A stretch of 64,000 nt of DNA from Hypomyces perniciosus (lineage: Eukaryota; Ascomycota; Sordariomycetes; Hypocreales; Hypocreaceae), in assembly GCA_008477525.1 (NCBI GenBank), contig SPDT01000001.1, positions 4,526,001 through 4,590,000 on the forward strand, given 5' to 3'. The notes beneath the pieces were generated by a model, which was given only the letters and a program-made list of their open reading frames with translations, had not been told where the DNA came from and ran no database searches. The translations under genes were made by a program, and so were the position numbers. Each line of letters begins with the position of its first letter. The first letter of the stretch is position 1. Below are positions 34,875-44,261 of the stretch, piece after piece.

Positions 34875-35200
34875 GTGTTGGAGGAGGCTTAGTGACAACA
34901 CCAGTCCTCCTTATTTAACGAATTGTTATCAGGTTGGCCAGAAATGTACAGATGGCCTCTGACCAAATCCGGACGAAGTCGTCTTGGTTATGACGAACCT
35001 TATGACCAGGAGGTTTTGGCTGAGAAGGACTCTATAGTCTGGAAGGACAGAGTCGCTTCCGGTCCATGACGCTGTGAGTCTGGCTGGACAAAAATCTACG
35101 GTGGAGAGGGGTCACAAGTGAAGTGTGCACTATATAATGCAGATAATTCTCGAAACTTGGCGGAGAGGTTCTGCCAGGACGGAAGCTAGGCAGAATTCAC

Positions 35201-35737
35201 ATGGCGACTCTAGGATATTCCATGGAAAACCCGCACCCGCACCCTCCCGCCGTTCAATGGATTATAGCCATCTGTCAAGAATATGGGAACTCGGAGCAGC
35301 ACTTGCGATCCCTGGTGGATTTGAGGGACAAGGAGATCAACCGCCTTAAGCAGCAGGTACAGGAAGTCAACCGACAATTGAAAGATGAAGCTTCTTACCT
35401 CTGCATGCAAAAGCAAATGATCGAAACACAAAAAAGCTTGATTACTTCTCTAAGAGGCGATCTGGCTGATTATGAAGGGGCGGCAGCAGAGGTTGGCCGG
35501 GCCGAGGATGTGAGCCAAACACCGCGGCTTCGGCCTAACCCATCACTAGGTGATCCAGAACCTCCCGAGCTTGCCCTTCCTTCGCCGTTGTCAGATACAT
35601 ATTCCACCAACATCTTGCTGGCGACGAGAAGTGGGGTCAATGGGGAAATGAGTAATATAGACAATCAGGATACCAGGGAGGAGGACGGACAGATTTGTGA
35701 CGCTTGCTTATTGTGCATGGAAGTAAGAGCTGAATAG
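35201..35737 (+). CDS. Coiled-coil protein, copy 1
   Basis: A single intact exon of 178 residues starts MATLGYSMENPHPHPPAVQW. The centre is a predicted coiled coil (LRSLVDLRDKEINRLKQQVQ and onward). The C-terminus has a Cys motif ICDACLLCMEVRAE. Its paralogue at 62209-62724 is also intact and lacks seven residues near KQMIETQK. It lies head to head with the LysM-like gene, with a shared upstream region of about 300 bases, and precedes the BAH gene on the same strand. No known family is recognised. Confidence 0.7.
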   Translation: MATLGYSMENPHPHPPAVQWIIAICQEYGNSEQHLRSLVDLRDKEINRLKQQVQEVNRQLKDEASYLCMQKQMIETQKSLITSLRGDLADYEGAAAEVGRAEDVSQTPRLRPNPSLGDPEPPELALPSPLSDTYSTNILLATRSGVNGEMSNIDNQDTREEDGQICDACLLCMEVRAE

Positions 35738-36078
35738 TGTACGCTAAATTGATGTTACCATGGGACTCTTGATTTCGTCTGCTTGTCGTAACATTCGCCT
35801 AGCTCCTTCTTTCGTTTGGTGTATCAATTGAAGGTGGCGCAGTTGTGACTATGCCAGTCTGCCACTTGAGATATGGCTTGACCAGTCCCCACCAGAAAGC
35901 CTGCACCTTCTACCAATTCAAGTCTTGGTAGCTGAGCAGTATAAGTAGCAACTGACACCTACCAATGTTCATCCAGCAAGATACTTCTTTATCGCCACCA
36001 AGTCGTCATCCGAGCCGATTCGGAGACTCTTGCTACGATAATCCCGACGTGAGGTGCTCCGGTCGTCCTGCGTCTATA

Positions 36079-36800
36079 ATGAGCTCCCAGCTACAAAAGC
36101 GGAAACGTCCCGCTAACTCCCTGCCCGTTTAGGGTAAGCATACTTGACGATCCAGCAATTAAAAGGTGGAAGCTCGATACTTGTCGGGCGAGAAACCGTG
36201 TTTGTTTCCAAGCCTGGCCCTTCGCTTCAAATGGTCATTTTAAAGAACACGAGACAATGGACCTAGCTTGCCATGTAGTTGCGTACGACAGGAATCGTGT
36301 GGAGTGGAAAGCCATAACACGATTTAGAAACTTCGATTGTAAGTAGGCTCGCCGTAAATATTCTGTTGGAGATTTTGTTTACATCACGAATGGCGCATCA
36401 ATTAAGCGATGTGGAACAGAAACTCCCAGACAGTACAAGCCTCTCGCTGTCCGTTTTGACTGCTGGGTTGCTCGAATTGTGGAAATCAGAGCATCGGACA
36501 GCTATCACGTCTATGTGCTGGTGTACTGGATGTATTGGCCGGATGAACTGCCCCGCAGCACATTTGATGGGGAAAAAAGGAGACCTGGCCATCGAGAAAA
36601 TTATGATAAATACGAACTAATAGCATCTAACCACAGTAAGTTCCCTAACCCTAGACTTATCGATCCCGTTTGTTGATTATTAAGAGTTAGTTGGTATAAT
36701 CAATGCTATCAGTGTTATTGGACATGTTGTTGTCGATTCAAGGACAAAATCTAGTGGTGAAGAGTGCAGCAAAGGCTTGTTCTGGTGACGCGCGCTTGAT
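36079..36800 (+). pseudogene. BAH-domain gene, copy 1, inactivated
   Basis: The central BAH exon is preserved (YSVGDFVYITNG, AVRFDCWVARIVEIRASD, VYWMYWPDELP, ENYDKYELIASNH). However the frame from the ATG at 36079 stops in a TAG after 17 codons where copy 2 reads through. The intron before the BAH exon has lost about 75 bases including its acceptor, near 36340. In the last exon the CGA of copy 2 reads TGA (36786 region). BAH domains mediate protein or nucleosome contacts in chromatin; this copy should no longer make the protein. Confidence 0.7.
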
Positions 36801-36984
36801 TGTCTCACTGAAGCAAAAGGCGGGCTCATAACTGAGGTGACAGGGTTTGAGGAAGCATACATATAGAAATTGGGTACTCCGTAGTTATGAGTGGCGAAAC
36901 TGGTGGAAAGGCTGATAAACAGAGAGTCAAGGGTCAGGGTGCTGCATGCTGGCGAGGGGACTGCCCGCAGCACAATGGCTGTGT

Positions 36985-37255
36985 TACGTATAGCGGGCTC
37001 GTGTAGTCAGCAGTCATCTCACTCTATAGGGATCAAATGGCACCTGAATTCCATCTCTATTCATCTCTCCAGCCGATGTCTTGTCTGAGGGACCATGTCC
37101 CCGATCACTGATAGTTTCCCGGCCAGCCAATTTATAGTGCTAGAAGAACGCGTCGCGTTCTTCTTCTCCACCCTTTTAGGTCCTCCTTGAGTTCCACATC
37201 GCAATCTCCTTCGGGTTATCTTTAGCGGGCTTTTTCCACCAATCCACGTTATCTA
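36985..37255 (+). repeat. Palindrome-bearing repeat (family C), copy 1
   Basis: It shares GCTCGTGTAGTCAGCAGTCA, GATAGTTT(T/C)CCGGCCAGCC, TATAGTGCTAGAAGAACGCG and CACCAATCCACG with copies at 39740-40045 (inverse) and 43885-44165. In the centre, 37143-37163 is a 21-base palindrome with 10-base arms, GAAGAACGCG/CGCGTTCTTC. Confidence 0.75.
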
Positions 37256-38093
37256 ACAGGCTGGTAATAGCTAATAATCAGATCGGCTAGTTGAAACGGA
37301 TCTGGTCTCCTCTATCGAAACCTGATTTCGCTCTGGATCCCAAAAGTGCATTCATTCAAGGCAAAAAGGCGACTTCTCGAAAAGAGGATAAACTGCAGGT
37401 ATAATCTGCATAGGGGATGAAAATTTTGCTAAAAAGGTAAATTAAAAATTAGATGAGCGATAAAAATAAAGAAGTGATTGAATATAAGAATACAATGATT
37501 GATGCCAACCTAACTGCTGCCACTCATCACTTAGCCTTTCAGAGTGCATATCTCACCACTTTATATTTAAGCTCCAGCTACGGTTCGACTAGCACTTTGG
37601 CTACAGAGTACAGTCGGTCTCAATTCCATTTGAATACATATCCATGCCTTCTACAACTCATCGTCGTGCTCGCCGCAGGCCGGTTGCTTCCTTTCTTGAA
37701 CACCACAATGTCTAAATAAGGCGTTTGCTGAAACAAATTATCACAGCCATGTTAAGTCACACACCGGTTGTGGCACTTGGTAGGTCAAGTATAAATTGCC
37801 CCTTTCCTTCTCCAATCTAATATTCGTCACAGTAAACGTCGACACATGCGATACGACGAGGTTTTTTCCTCAGTGGTCAGTGCCCGGTTTTTAAGTGCGA
37901 GTGGAACTGACAACCTATGTTGCCAACCTTCAGCGACAAATGCACTAAGCATAACGTCCGCTGTCCGTATAATGACAATAAACTCTTGGATGCAGACAGA
38001 ATAACTGCGGATGAGCCCGATCTCCTGTGAACGCCTGAGATCAAGGCAGTCATTCACGAATGGCAGAGGACTGGGATCTTCCCCTTCCCGTCT
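37256..38093. other. Intergenic, nothing recognised
   Basis: An open frame at 37453-37719 has no recognisable motif and is not called. Confidence 0.35.
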
Positions 38094-38549
38094 TTGCAGG
38101 CTCATGTGCCTCCTATCCCGCGTTTATACTCAGCCGAGGAGTTGCGACTGATCTACCACGTCGCGAGCCGATATCGCCGGCTTGTCAATACCAGTCAATT
38201 CGCCTTATGGGCCAGTAACATTCCCACGCAAGTTTCATTTCTCCGAGCTCCCTACCCAATGGCATTGTCAACACCACGAACTAGGCTGCTTACCAGCAGT
38301 GCTACGACGCCATACGTCATGCATGCGTTACTCGCTCTCTCCGCCACGCATATCGGTCTTTACAATAACTGTCCCCAAGTCGGTGGAATGGCTTTCAAGC
38401 GCAGCAGTGCCGCTGTAAGCGGCTTACGCGAGGCTCTCGGCCGTTTCTCTTGCGAGACTTCTGATACCGTCTTGGTGGAACCGATCACGCTTCTGTACTT
38501 TCCTTCCGCACGACAACGCGAAACCAGACATATCCTTCCCCCTCCTTAA
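38094..38549 (+). pseudogene. Fragment of a fungal-specific transcription factor regulatory domain
   Basis: The frame resembles the middle region of Upc2-like/Zn2Cys6 regulators: SAEELRLIYHVASRYRRLV, then PYVMHALLALSATHIGLY and LREALGRFSCETSDTVLVEP. No zinc cluster is seen upstream and the frame ends shortly after, with a Pro-rich tail. It is therefore a truncated remnant or one exon of an incomplete gene. Confidence 0.5.
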
Positions 38550-38762
38550 TCACCGTTGCTTGAAGCCCCCGAGAATAGGAAGTTTTGATGCCGGAGTGGG
38601 ATCGTGTAAATGAGGCTTGCGGTTGTTAGATCCAAGATACGAATATATGAGTCACGCAACCTGTTAAACTGACGCAATCATCCATTGTGAATTGTAGCTT
38701 ATATAGGCTAGGTCATTTCCCACTGACAGATGATTGGCGTCAGCAGCTGGTGAAACAGTTGA

Positions 38763-39092
38763 CTATCTTTCTGTCACCACTATCCCACATAAAAAACCCC
38801 TGAGTCGATTGATTTCATTTTGGTACAAATCCCTCTGTTGTGTGAGATGTTCAAGTTGCTGCTGTACCTGTTGTAGCTTTGCTTCAGTTTCGGCAATCTT
38901 CCCCAGTACCGCTTGCCTATTGCGATAGCGTCTGGACGCCCCAGCACCACGCCCTCGGTTCTCGCCTGCTTCCCTCCATGCCCGTGAACGGTCTATGGGA
39001 ATCAAAATCGGTGCCTCGTTTCCTGGCAGAGACATATTAAGTTTTTTTGCTTCCATTCCATTGAATGCCTGCATGGTTGGCTCCTTAGTCAT
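38763..39092 (-). CDS. Small bZIP-like protein
   Basis: The 109-residue frame has a basic region GAGASRRYRNRQ followed by a coiled coil with regular hydrophobic positions (IAETEAKLQQVQQQLEHLTQ, then RDLYQNEINRL). This is the layout of a bZIP DNA-binding and dimerisation domain at the C-terminus. The basic region is atypical because the invariant Asn is replaced. A nuclear role is inferred. No intron is needed. Confidence 0.5.
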   Translation of the reverse strand: MTKEPTMQAFNGMEAKKLNMSLPGNEAPILIPIDRSRAWREAGENRGRGAGASRRYRNRQAVLGKIAETEAKLQQVQQQLEHLTQQRDLYQNEINRLRGFLCGIVVTER

Positions 39093-39334
39093 GCTCGAAA
39101 AGAACCCACGCAGCTACTTTCCATGTACTCAACGCGTCTCCAAGCTGTGGTAAGGCTCAAGACTTCATCGGGAATTCCAGGGACTTCACTATTCGGTGTT
39201 ACTATTAGCTGGTTAAGTGCTTGTTAAATGGTTACTACCAATCGACAAATTTCTCTATTCCGAACCAAGCCTTGATACTCTGCGACTGTCTCAACAGTAA
39301 GATAGGTGGCGAACCACAGTCCCATCTTCACTTC

Positions 39335-39640
39335 TTATCTGTCAACTGCAATATAACCTGCACTATCAGCTACAATTGCTGAGGCGTACACTTCACTTTT
39401 GCTGGTCTGGTACAACGGTTTGATATTATCAAGCACGACTTCATCCCGGCCCACCGAAATGTTTCCACAACCAAGACTGTTATTCTCCCTCTGTAGCACG
39501 ATAGGACCTCCCTCGCCACTGTACTTCACCTCCATTGAAAGGCTGCCAATGCAAGCAAGAAGCGACCTATGTAGCCAGATATGTGCGGTCTTGTCGTCCT
39601 CCCGAGTACGGATGAACGGTTGCGGCGGCATGTTGTCCAT
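39335..39640 (-). CDS. Unknown protein, short paralogue of the gene at 42651
   Basis: The 101-residue frame matches the C-terminal half of the 42651-43190 product: KTAHIWLHRSLLACIGSLSM against KTSHIWPHRLLLVCLDSLSI, then QRENNSLG against QRKDNTWLG. The N-terminal half is missing. The last codons overlap the short repeat also found at 9636 and 19815. Family unknown. It may be a truncated copy. Confidence 0.5.
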   Translation of the reverse strand: MDNMPPQPFIRTREDDKTAHIWLHRSLLACIGSLSMEVKYSGEGGPIVLQRENNSLGCGNISVGRDEVVLDNIKPLYQTSKSEVYASAIVADSAGYIAVDR

Positions 39641-39739
39641 CAGATAGCTGATTGCGCTGTAATGTATGACGATTATCCAAGGCCGATGTTTTCACACTCA
39701 GGTTAGCGTATAGGGGCAGTCAATAGCGATCAGCGCTAT

Positions 39740-40045
39740 AGTATTGATTGATATGATGTTGTCGGATAGCGTGGATTGGTGGGAAATGGCCGTAGAAGGA
39801 AACACGAAGGAAATTGCCATGTGGAACACAAGGAGGATCTAAGAGAGTGGAGAAGAAGAACGCGACGCGTTCTTCTAGCACTATAAAATGGCTGGCCGGA
39901 AAACTATCAGTGATGGAGACATGGTTCCTAAGACAACAGAAAGGAGAACGCAATGAAGAAGCAATTGAGGTGCTATTCGACCCCTATTCGCGTGTGATGA
40001 CTGCTGACTACACGATCCTCGATACGCGACAGATGTATTCTTTCG
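39740..40045 (-). repeat. Palindrome-bearing repeat (family C), inverse copy 2
   Basis: This inverse copy of 36985-37255 and 43885-44165 keeps the 21-base palindrome at 39855-39875 exactly, with only the central base differing as expected for the opposite strand. Confidence 0.75.
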
Positions 40046-40173
40046 ATCGTAATTTGTGATAAACACTGAGGATCATGCGGTGCTTCCCTAGATTTTCAAG
40101 TATATAGATATCAAAGTCCATCGTTCCACTCGTTCGGTTCATCCACCAGGTGTTCAATACTAAGCACTAAAAG

Positions 40174-41448
40174 TCAAATTTCCTGTGACACTAGAGTCTC
40201 CTCAATAAGCAGAACTCCGATAAGCATCAAGTCCCAATCGTCAGGCATATCCAAGAGGCCAACAGACCCTGGCCGGGGGAGAGCGTAAATTATATCATCC
40301 CAACGGTTTTCATCCCATAGAGTTGCGCCCCAGAGATTAAAGTGTCCACCCAACAAAGTTGACTCATGCCGGATCAGGTCAGATAGTTGCGGATCACCAC
40401 CAAGCACCTCAATCTGCCTGTCTTCGAATCTCCTCCATGATTGGAAATTCCCCTGGTCGTCTTTCCAGAATGGCCGGTAGCGTTGAAAGTGCTCCCTCCA
40501 TTTCCGGGACCAGCTATTACGTAGTGCTTGAGAAAGAATTGCGTCAAAGGCGAAGCCACGCTCATATAATTTAGGTAGCTCTTGTGATTTGGTAACTTCT
40601 TTCAACCTAGACGGACCAATCAAGCAAAGTGCACGGTGAATACCATCAAGACCGGAAACCAAAATGCAGAAGAGCGATTGATCGTCTACTACTTGGTCAC
40701 AGGCTATTATGTTAGTATTAGCTGCTAAGCGGATAGATACAACTGTGAGAAACCTACTGATACCATAGAATGCTCTTCGAAAATACGCCTTAATTCCGAC
40801 GACTTGAAATAACTCCCACGGCGCCATCAGACGCTCGACAATGCACTGGTGAAACTCGTTTCGGAAACGGTCGAAATGGTATACATTATGGTGTGGTCTG
40901 GTAGCCAAGTTTTGACAGAGGGAAGAAAGAATATTAAAAAGATAAATCGCCTGATGAACTCGGATGCGCTCCGACAGAGATGGCTTAGGGAAACGGACGG
41001 CGTTCCATAATGGGAATAATTTTTGCTTTTCTCCATAGGAACAATCTCCAATCACTAGCCTACATAGCTCCGCAACCTTCTTCTCTGTACGAGAAATTAG
41101 TAGAGCCTCTCGCAGTGAAACAGTAACGGTTTCTGCGTCATCACGGCGGCGGCGAAGCCTGTCAAGGTACAACGTAATATCGCTAAAGTCGTTAATAGAT
41201 TCAAAGTTGGGTAAGGAATGATTCCCGTTGAGAAAAATGAAGTTCACGATTGCGTGGGCGTAGGTTTCGTGAGGAAGCTCATTCTTAAGGACAGAAGTTG
41301 TGATCAGTCTCTTATAACATGAAAAGGCTTTGTAGAACAAAGGATGAGCTAGAATCGCATTTTCCAAAGAGTTGACATCTGGCAAGAACTCAAGGAGTTT
41401 GCAGACAAGGTCTAATGGAACAGCAGTGACCGAAGCCTTTAACCGCAT
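40174..41448 (-). CDS. F-box-like protein
   Basis: From the ATG at 41448 the frame gives 424 residues starting MRLKASVTAVPLDLVCKLLE. The pattern LDLVCKLLEFLPDVNSLENA, followed by ILAHPLFYKAF and VLKNELP, is the N-terminal F-box-like module of a large fungal family; such proteins usually link substrates to SCF ubiquitin ligases. The rest is helical and Arg/Trp-rich. The same frame stays open for 133 further codons upstream to 41847, but that part is built of two copies of a transposon terminal repeat, so I start at 41448. The start codon itself lies in the repeat word AAAATGCGG. Confidence 0.65.
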   Translation of the reverse strand: MRLKASVTAVPLDLVCKLLEFLPDVNSLENAILAHPLFYKAFSCYKRLITTSVLKNELPHETYAHAIVNFIFLNGNHSLPNFESINDFSDITLYLDRLRRRRDDAETVTVSLREALLISRTEKKVAELCRLVIGDCSYGEKQKLFPLWNAVRFPKPSLSERIRVHQAIYLFNILSSLCQNLATRPHHNVYHFDRFRNEFHQCIVERLMAPWELFQVVGIKAYFRRAFYGISRFLTVVSIRLAANTNIIACDQVVDDQSLFCILVSGLDGIHRALCLIGPSRLKEVTKSQELPKLYERGFAFDAILSQALRNSWSRKWREHFQRYRPFWKDDQGNFQSWRRFEDRQIEVLGGDPQLSDLIRHESTLLGGHFNLWGATLWDENRWDDIIYALPRPGSVGLLDMPDDWDLMLIGVLLIEETLVSQEI

Positions 41449-41665
41449 TTTGTATGTATGGAGTTTCTCCGGGCAAGGACCATGTTCTAGCCCGCTGTAA
41501 TAAGAATTTATGTATGTATGATTGAGGGCGGCGTACTTCTTCATGTATGCCAGCATAAGATGGAACAACATGGTTATACGAAGTACTCCGTACAGGTGAC
41601 TGAAATCAGTCCGCATTTTGTACGTATAGATTTTCTCCGGGCACCGACCATGCCTTAACCCACTG
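41443..41665 (-). repeat. Two solo ends of MITE family A in tandem
   Basis: 41443-41500 and 41610-41665 each match the terminal repeat of the element at 42047 (GCATGGTCTGTGCCC then GAAACTTTC and AAAATGCGG). Both lie in the same orientation, about 165 bases apart. Translated, they give the repeated text CPEKLHTYKM and CPEKIYTYKM. Confidence 0.65.
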
Positions 41666-42046
41666 TGGATGGCAATTGCATGAGATTGACTAATACAAGT
41701 ATACAGAGTACTCCGTATGTAATTCCACAACATGGGTCGAGCATTAAACGGAACAAAACCGTAACGGTGCCCAATATGAGAGGGACCAGAAACGGTTGAA
41801 TGCTTCTTAGAGGGGAATGGCAAGTTTAGGATTTTACGCCTTGGCATATGGATATATCGGGCACAGTGCGTATTACTGTCTATTTACACGTGGAACTTTA
41901 GAAGCAGTCAACTGGAATCCTAAAATGGGTTATAAAGTTGATGTCCAAAAGTATCCGAACGTCAGCCATTTTACACCAACACATTCAAATTCAGAATATA
42001 CATACATACATATTGTAAGAACACTCCACCAAGAGCATATTTGATA

Positions 42047-42480
42047 CAGAGTGTCCGCATTTTGCATCTATAGAAAGTTTCTGGGCACAGACCATGCCTC
42101 TGGCTTCTGTAGCCTATACTTCTATAAACACAGCCTAACCGTGCTTTGTTACATAATGTTTACCTAACATTACATAAGAACAATTTCGCCATTGCTATAT
42201 AGAGGGGAGCGGCAAGAAACTGCCGAAAGTCGCTCTAGGCTCGTTATCAATAGAAAACCCTTTAGATCCAGAATTGTTGTATTTTAAAGTTGCTGTTCTT
42301 GACTTTTAAGAATAAGAAGGATCAAAATCTCAATTTATAACATTAAAAAGCCACAAATGACTTTTGTTAGGCTAACGTTAGAGAACAACCTGCCAAGCTT
42401 TATTGTATAGAAGTGGCTACAGCAGGCAGCAGTCTGGTCCGTGCCTAGAGAGTTTCTAAACACGCAAATCGCGGACACTG
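42047..42480 (+). mobile_element. MITE family A, most complete copy
   Basis: The ends are imperfect inverted repeats of about 45 bases: AGTGTCCGCATTTTGCATCT on the left and AGTGTCCGCGATTTGCGTGT on the right, continuing into GGCACAGACCATG and GGCACGGACCAGA. TA precedes the left end at 42045-42046. The interior holds AGCGGCAAGAAACTGCCGAA and the near-palindrome AAAAGCCACAAATGACTTTT. No frame of useful length exists, so it is non-autonomous. Confidence 0.7.
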
Positions 42481-42650
42481 GATGTGGCTCATATATGTAG
42501 ATATTTAAACGGTCGTTAATAATAATAATAAAAAAGAAGTACATATGTATGTACATACATACGATTCAAAGAGCTTACCATTTGAAGTGTTTAACTTAGG
42601 GTGCAACTTAGTGGGTTGCACTATTACACAACATTTCGCAAGTCTCAGCT

Positions 42651-43190
42651 ATGTTCGGTGACCCTGAAGACTTGATTGATTGGGGTAGCGACCCTGAGCC
42701 AACTTTTTGTGGCCATCATGGCGCTGGTGTCATCTCTGCCGAATACACAGCACACGACACAAACAATGACACCGAGAGTAGCACCCACCAACGCGACACT
42801 AGCGATAGCACTATCAGTCCGGATGATAATGCGACAAGTCGAGACAAAGTTCTTCGAAATCGAGAAGTGTCTGTGTCAGCTTTGGAATTAGTGCTACATT
42901 TAAAATCTGGGCCAGACCTTATCTTCAACCGCGGTACCCATTACAAGCTTTGGGTGGACAAGACTTCACATATCTGGCCACATAGATTGCTTTTAGTTTG
43001 TCTTGATAGCCTTTCAATTAAGGTAAGGTGCAGTGGGAAAGATGATTTTATCATGCTACAAAGGAAGGACAACACTTGGCTAGGCTATAACACTTTTGAG
43101 AATCTGTCGGTGGACCGAGACGGAGCCTCACGCTTAATAATAGGTGAAGATGCAACTGCATACTTAACACCTATCCCGCCACCACGATGA
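42651..43190 (+). CDS. Unknown protein, long member of a local family
   Basis: The single-exon frame gives 179 residues. The N-terminal half is Thr/Asp-rich and probably disordered. The C-terminal half (LELVLHLKSGPDLIFNRG, KTSHIWPHRLLLVCLDSLSI, MLQRKDNTWLGYNTFENLSV) looks like a compact beta-rich domain and is shared with 39335-39640. I do not recognise the family. Confidence 0.55.
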   Translation: MFGDPEDLIDWGSDPEPTFCGHHGAGVISAEYTAHDTNNDTESSTHQRDTSDSTISPDDNATSRDKVLRNREVSVSALELVLHLKSGPDLIFNRGTHYKLWVDKTSHIWPHRLLLVCLDSLSIKVRCSGKDDFIMLQRKDNTWLGYNTFENLSVDRDGASRLIIGEDATAYLTPIPPPR

Positions 43191-43884
43191 TGGTTACGGG
43201 CTAGTTTGTACTAGAGGAGTGGTATGAATAAGGAAAAGAGGTGTAATTACATATATCATTGAATTTTTAATTACATATTATTACAGCTAGCTGTCGGATA
43301 AGGTATATAACATCATTTAAGCTACCACTGTAATACATAACAGAGTAGGCCTATACTTTTGCCGTAGTGATGAAATCTGACACTAGCTATACATACATAA
43401 TCACCTTGGACTTGGCGGGATTGTTCTGGGATGCCATATGTGTTCAGCAAGAGTCAGCTATTCGGCATTCCTGACCCAGTACGGCATGAAAATGGCTAGT
43501 ATGTGGTCTACGGGCTGACTCCATGTTATTTTCAATATGAATCATGTCGCTTGACCTGTATGTATCTACGGAGCAGGGCTGGGCTTGGTATGTACTCTAT
43601 GTCTACTGTCTCACTAAATGATGAGGGGCAATAAATCAAATGGGGTCCCATATACTCCGTATATATATATACCTGCTCACAGCTTTTTAGTCAACTCTAG
43701 AAAATCGAGAATATGGCGGGTTTGCGCACTGAATCCCTCGCCACCTATAACGTCAAGAATATTGCTAGAGAGAGTGAAAGAGGAAATCAATTTTGCTCTT
43801 AACAATAGATTAAGCTAGAACTTGCAGACTTCGCTTGTTCATTGCTTATAAGGCCAGTACAGTTAAGAGCGCCCAGATGAGGCG
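43191..43884. other. Intergenic, nothing recognised
   Basis: AT-rich with several TATA-like words (43655-43675). No gene is recognised. Confidence 0.35.
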
Positions 43885-44165
43885 CGTGTTGTTGCGTATC
43901 TAGGTACGTGTGGTCAGTGGTCATCACATACGAAGATGGGTCAAAATAAAACCTCCATTGCTTCTTTATTTTAGCTTTCTCTTCTGTTGTCTGAGGAACC
44001 TGTGTTGATCACCGATAGTTTTCCAGCCAGCCATCTTATAGTGCTAGAAGAACGCGTCGCGTTCTTCTTTTCTACTCTTTTAGATCCTCGTGTTCCACAA
44101 AGCAACTTCCTTCGTGTTTCCTTCCGCCACTAATTTCCACCAATCCACGCTATCCGACACGTGTA
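43885..44165 (+). repeat. Palindrome-bearing repeat (family C), copy 3
   Basis: It has the same orientation as copy 1. The 21-base palindrome lies at 44047-44067, flanked by TATAGTGCTA on the left and CTTTTAGATCCTC on the right. Confidence 0.75.
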
Positions 44166-44261
44166 ATTAGATACTTAGCGGTCGTTAATAATAATAATAA
44201 AAGATAAAAACAGTTAAGAGCGCAACAAAATTTTGATGCACCAAAATTTAAAGCTGAGTAT

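Larger units (their letters stand above)
33650..36870 (+). repeat. 3.2-kb segmental duplication, copy 1
   Basis: The whole stretch matches 60820-63930 in the same orientation, starting near ACCCCTGTTTGGTACC/CTCCTGTTTGGTACC and ending just after the BAH gene. It contains a LysM-like gene, a coiled-coil gene and a BAH gene. Small indels and many substitutions separate the copies, so the duplication is not recent. Confidence 0.9.

Noticed and set aside
40174..41847. Full 557-residue F-box protein from the upstream start at 41847
   Set aside because: The first 133 codons are built mainly from transposon terminal repeats, so they are not accepted as part of the conserved protein.
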